DNA of 64,000 nucleotides, taken from the NCBI RefSeq assembly GCF_014696615.1, contig NZ_JACJQJ010000014.1, positions 93,183-157,182 on the forward strand. The letters are read 5' to 3'. Under the pieces are notes generated by a model. The model made no database searches. It was not told the DNA's origin and was given only the letters and a program-made list of their open reading frames with translations. Positions 62,314 to 64,000 of the stretch are shown one piece after another. Source of the stretch: Nostoc linckia FACHB-104 (GTDB taxonomy: Bacteria; Cyanobacteriota; Cyanobacteriia; Cyanobacteriales; Nostocaceae). Within the stretch, counting starts at the first letter, position 1. Each line of letters starts with the position of its first letter. A program made the position numbers and the translations under genes.

Positions 62314-63147
62314 GTGAATATTCTGGAATTTTCTTTATTAGTTTGGGTAGGTTCCTTTACTGCTGGGTTGATAGGTGCATTAACCGGTTTAGGTGGTGGA
62401 GTAGTTATTGTTCCCTTATTAACTTCAGTATTTGGTGTTGATATTCGCTATGCTGTTGGCGCTTCTTTAGTATCTGTAATTGCTACTTCTTTAGGTGCAG
62501 CATCTACATACATTAAGCAAGGTTACACTAATTTAAGATTAGGAATGTTTTTAGAAGTAGCAACTACTATTGGAGCTATTATAGGCGCTATAATTGCCAC
62601 CAAAGTTTCTGTGAAAGCTTTAACAATTTTCCTAGCAATTATCTTACTTTATTCTGCATATCTCTCACAACAACCCAAACGCCAAGAACCAGAAAATGAA
62701 ACAGAAGATGGCTTTGCAAATTATTTAGAACTGAATGGTGCTTACCCAACACCCGATGGCTTTATTCCTTATCAAGTTCACGCGGTTCCAGGTGGGTTTG
62801 CTGTCATGTTTGTATCTGGAATCATTTCTGGATTGCTTGGTATTGGTTCGGGTGCATTTAAGGTTTTGGCAATGGATAACGTGATGCGTATTCCATTTAA
62901 AGTATCTACAACCACTAGTAATTTTATGATTGGCGTGACAGCCGCAGCTTCAGCAGGAGTTTATTTGGCCCGTGGTTATATTGACCCTGGACTTTCAATG
63001 CCTGTAATGCTGGGAGTATTACCTGGTGCGTTTTTGGGTGCCAGAATTCTTGTAGGTGCTAAAACCCAAGTGTTAAGAACTATCTTCAGTTTTGTATTAA
63101 TCGCAATGGCGCTGAAGATGGTCTACAACAGTCTGATTGGAGTATAA
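62314..63147 (+). CDS. TauE/SafE-family sulfite exporter-like transporter
   Basis: 277 residues, about eight membrane helices in two repeats, each opening with a glycine-rich motif: GALTGLGGGVVIVPLL (about 20-36) and GLLGIGSGAFKVLAMD (about 172-188). The family moves sulfite, sulfonates or other anions out of or into the cell. The start is GTG 62314; an ATG two bases upstream is out of frame. A DUF1634 gene follows three bases after the stop, a frequent pairing, so the two products probably form a complex. Confidence 0.92.
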   Translation: MNILEFSLLVWVGSFTAGLIGALTGLGGGVVIVPLLTSVFGVDIRYAVGASLVSVIATSLGAASTYIKQGYTNLRLGMFLEVATTIGAIIGAIIATKVSVKALTIFLAIILLYSAYLSQQPKRQEPENETEDGFANYLELNGAYPTPDGFIPYQVHAVPGGFAVMFVSGIISGLLGIGSGAFKVLAMDNVMRIPFKVSTTTSNFMIGVTAAASAGVYLARGYIDPGLSMPVMLGVLPGAFLGARILVGAKTQVLRTIFSFVLIAMALKMVYNSLIGV

Positions 63148-63150
63148 TCA

Positions 63151-63687
63151 ATGGTCTATTTTGATTTATTTCGGCGTTCGTTAGCTTTAATACCTAAAAG
63201 CGAAGTTGTTGTAGAACCTTTAGAACCAGAAGAGGTAGATAGCGATATTGCAGCTTTAAAACAGCTTGCTAAAAATACTGATATTTCGCTTAATTCCCAG
63301 AGAAGTTTTACGAAAGATGAAAGCGAACAGAAATTTGAAAATTTACTGAGTAACTTGCTCAAATTTGGTGTGTTGATTGCTAGTGCTGTAGTTTTATTTG
63401 GTGGTATTATTTACCTGGTTCATCATGGTAGTGAAACCGCTAGATATCACTTTTTCCGGGGAGAACCATCTGATTTTCGCTCTCCACAAGGTGTGGTAAA
63501 AGCGTTGTTGTCAGGAAGTGATAGAGCTATTATTCAACTAGGAATATTACTGATGATTGCTACGCCAATTATACGCGTAATCATCTCATTTTTTGCTTTC
63601 CTTATACGGAGAATCTGGAGCTTTGCGCTCATTACATTCTTAGTTCTTACTAGTTTGATTTATAGCCTTATAGGTGGCTATTACTAA
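63151..63687 (+). CDS. DUF1634 membrane protein, TauE/SafE partner
   Basis: 178 residues. A soluble N-terminal 65 residues, then three membrane helices (about 70-90, LLKFGVLIASAVVLFGGIIYL; about 126-147; about 152-175). The YHFFRGEPSDFRSPQGVVKAL loop is typical of DUF1634. Members sit next to TauE/SafE transporters, as here (3-bp gap), and are presumed accessory subunits. The N-terminal extension is longer than in minimal members. Confidence 0.88.
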   Translation: MVYFDLFRRSLALIPKSEVVVEPLEPEEVDSDIAALKQLAKNTDISLNSQRSFTKDESEQKFENLLSNLLKFGVLIASAVVLFGGIIYLVHHGSETARYHFFRGEPSDFRSPQGVVKALLSGSDRAIIQLGILLMIATPIIRVIISFFAFLIRRIWSFALITFLVLTSLIYSLIGGYY

Positions 63688-63783
63688 AGTGATTAATTAT
63701 GGAGTTTCCGGTTTAGCCTCATGTGTATTAGCAAGTAATTTTATTATTTTAAATAATCTTTGAGAGACATCAATAATCCGTAA

Positions 63784-63804
63784 GGGCACAAAATTTTTGT
63801 GCCT
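63784..63804 (+). terminator. Hairpin downstream of the transporter operon
   Basis: GGCACAAAA and TTTTGTGCC (63785-63803) form a compact perfect stem, about 100 bp after the DUF1634 stop. Confidence 0.4.
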
Positions 63805-63899
63805 ATATTAATGTATCGAATTCTTTTCTCAATTTATTTCTAGTCTAGAGTACCCTTTTATCTATCCAGGTATATGTATTTTATAATGCCTACTGATGA

Positions 63900-64000
63900 C
63901 AATACTGCTCGGTTAAGGATTTTAAACTTGGAATTTGGTTTGGGGAAAAGGTGAAAGGGTAAGGGTTAAAGGTTTTTTCTTACCCCTTTTCCCCTTCCCC
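63900..64000 (+). mobile_element. MITE copy 4 (runs off the window)
   Basis: Starts CAATACTGCTCGGTTAAG, identical to copy 1 over these 18 bp, and follows the same interior through the GGTTTGGGGAAAAGG and CCCCTTTTCCCCTTCCCC parts to the window edge; the right end is not visible. Confidence 0.8.

Noticed and set aside
1..64000. CRISPR array
   Set aside because: The only regular repeats are heptanucleotide tracts, TPR-coding units and coiled-coil codons; no 25-40-bp repeats separated by unique spacers, and no cas genes.

Overview
The window reads as chromosomal DNA of a filamentous, probably heterocyst-forming cyanobacterium (Nostocales: Nostoc, Calothrix or Tolypothrix type). The grounds are frequent HIP1 octamers (GCGATCGC), many heptanucleotide tandem repeats, a Rubisco activase carrying a Rubisco-small-subunit-like tail, PATAN response regulators, an HCF173-like protein and a XisA/XisC-like recombinase. 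I see no rRNA, tRNA or CRISPR array. Family assignments come from reading motifs, not from searches.

Layout. 0-3.7 kb: signalling genes (the tail of a histidine kinase, two small receivers, and a divergent PATAN-receiver plus degenerate receiver pair without its usual CheW/MCP/CheA partners). 4.9-10.0 kb: a TPR-CHAT protease followed by two unknown genes, the second encoding a protein with two C-terminal membrane segments; this is the best candidate here for an undescribed effector system. 10.2-29.5 kb: mostly housekeeping and metabolism (rluD, a y-type thioredoxin, prmA, serA, a Ser/Thr kinase with WD40 repeats, a methyltransferase-HIT fusion, rca, a GH13 amylase, a glycosyltransferase-like protein, an Rpn-type nuclease, YjbQ, Nif3, DUF6679 and a beta-CASP-like hydrolase). 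29.7-34.3 kb: a plasmid-like island with a ParA ATPase, a ribbon-helix-helix partner, a 27-bp-phased repeat array and a XisA/XisC-like tyrosine recombinase.

34.4-43.2 kb: a seven-PAS histidine kinase, a Uma2 nuclease, an M48-like protein that has lost zinc ligands beside a Pepco-like small protein, then rsmA, ispE and a DUF3082 protein. 43.3-50.3 kb: four same-strand genes (HugZ-like, alpha/beta hydrolase, FUSC transporter, and an adenylation-carrier-thioesterase synthetase) that may make and export a small aromatic compound. 51-57.7 kb: an HCF173-like protein, a PadR regulator with a membrane coiled-coil protein, a possible TRADD-N-associated membrane protein, a xylulokinase relic, a GNAT acetyltransferase and ComB. 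58.4-63.7 kb: transporters (APC permease, CadD-like, TauE/SafE with DUF1634) and a tandem pair of secreted paralogues.

Interspersed repeats are a main theme. A MITE family with 18-bp terminal inverted repeats occurs four times, and its two complete copies are flanked by 10-bp direct repeats (one perfect, one 9/10). Heptanucleotide repeats run into gene ends and supply start codons, stop codons and terminal residues of several genes. Gene relics (an internally deleted Uma2 gene, a xylulokinase fragment) add to the picture of active remodelling.
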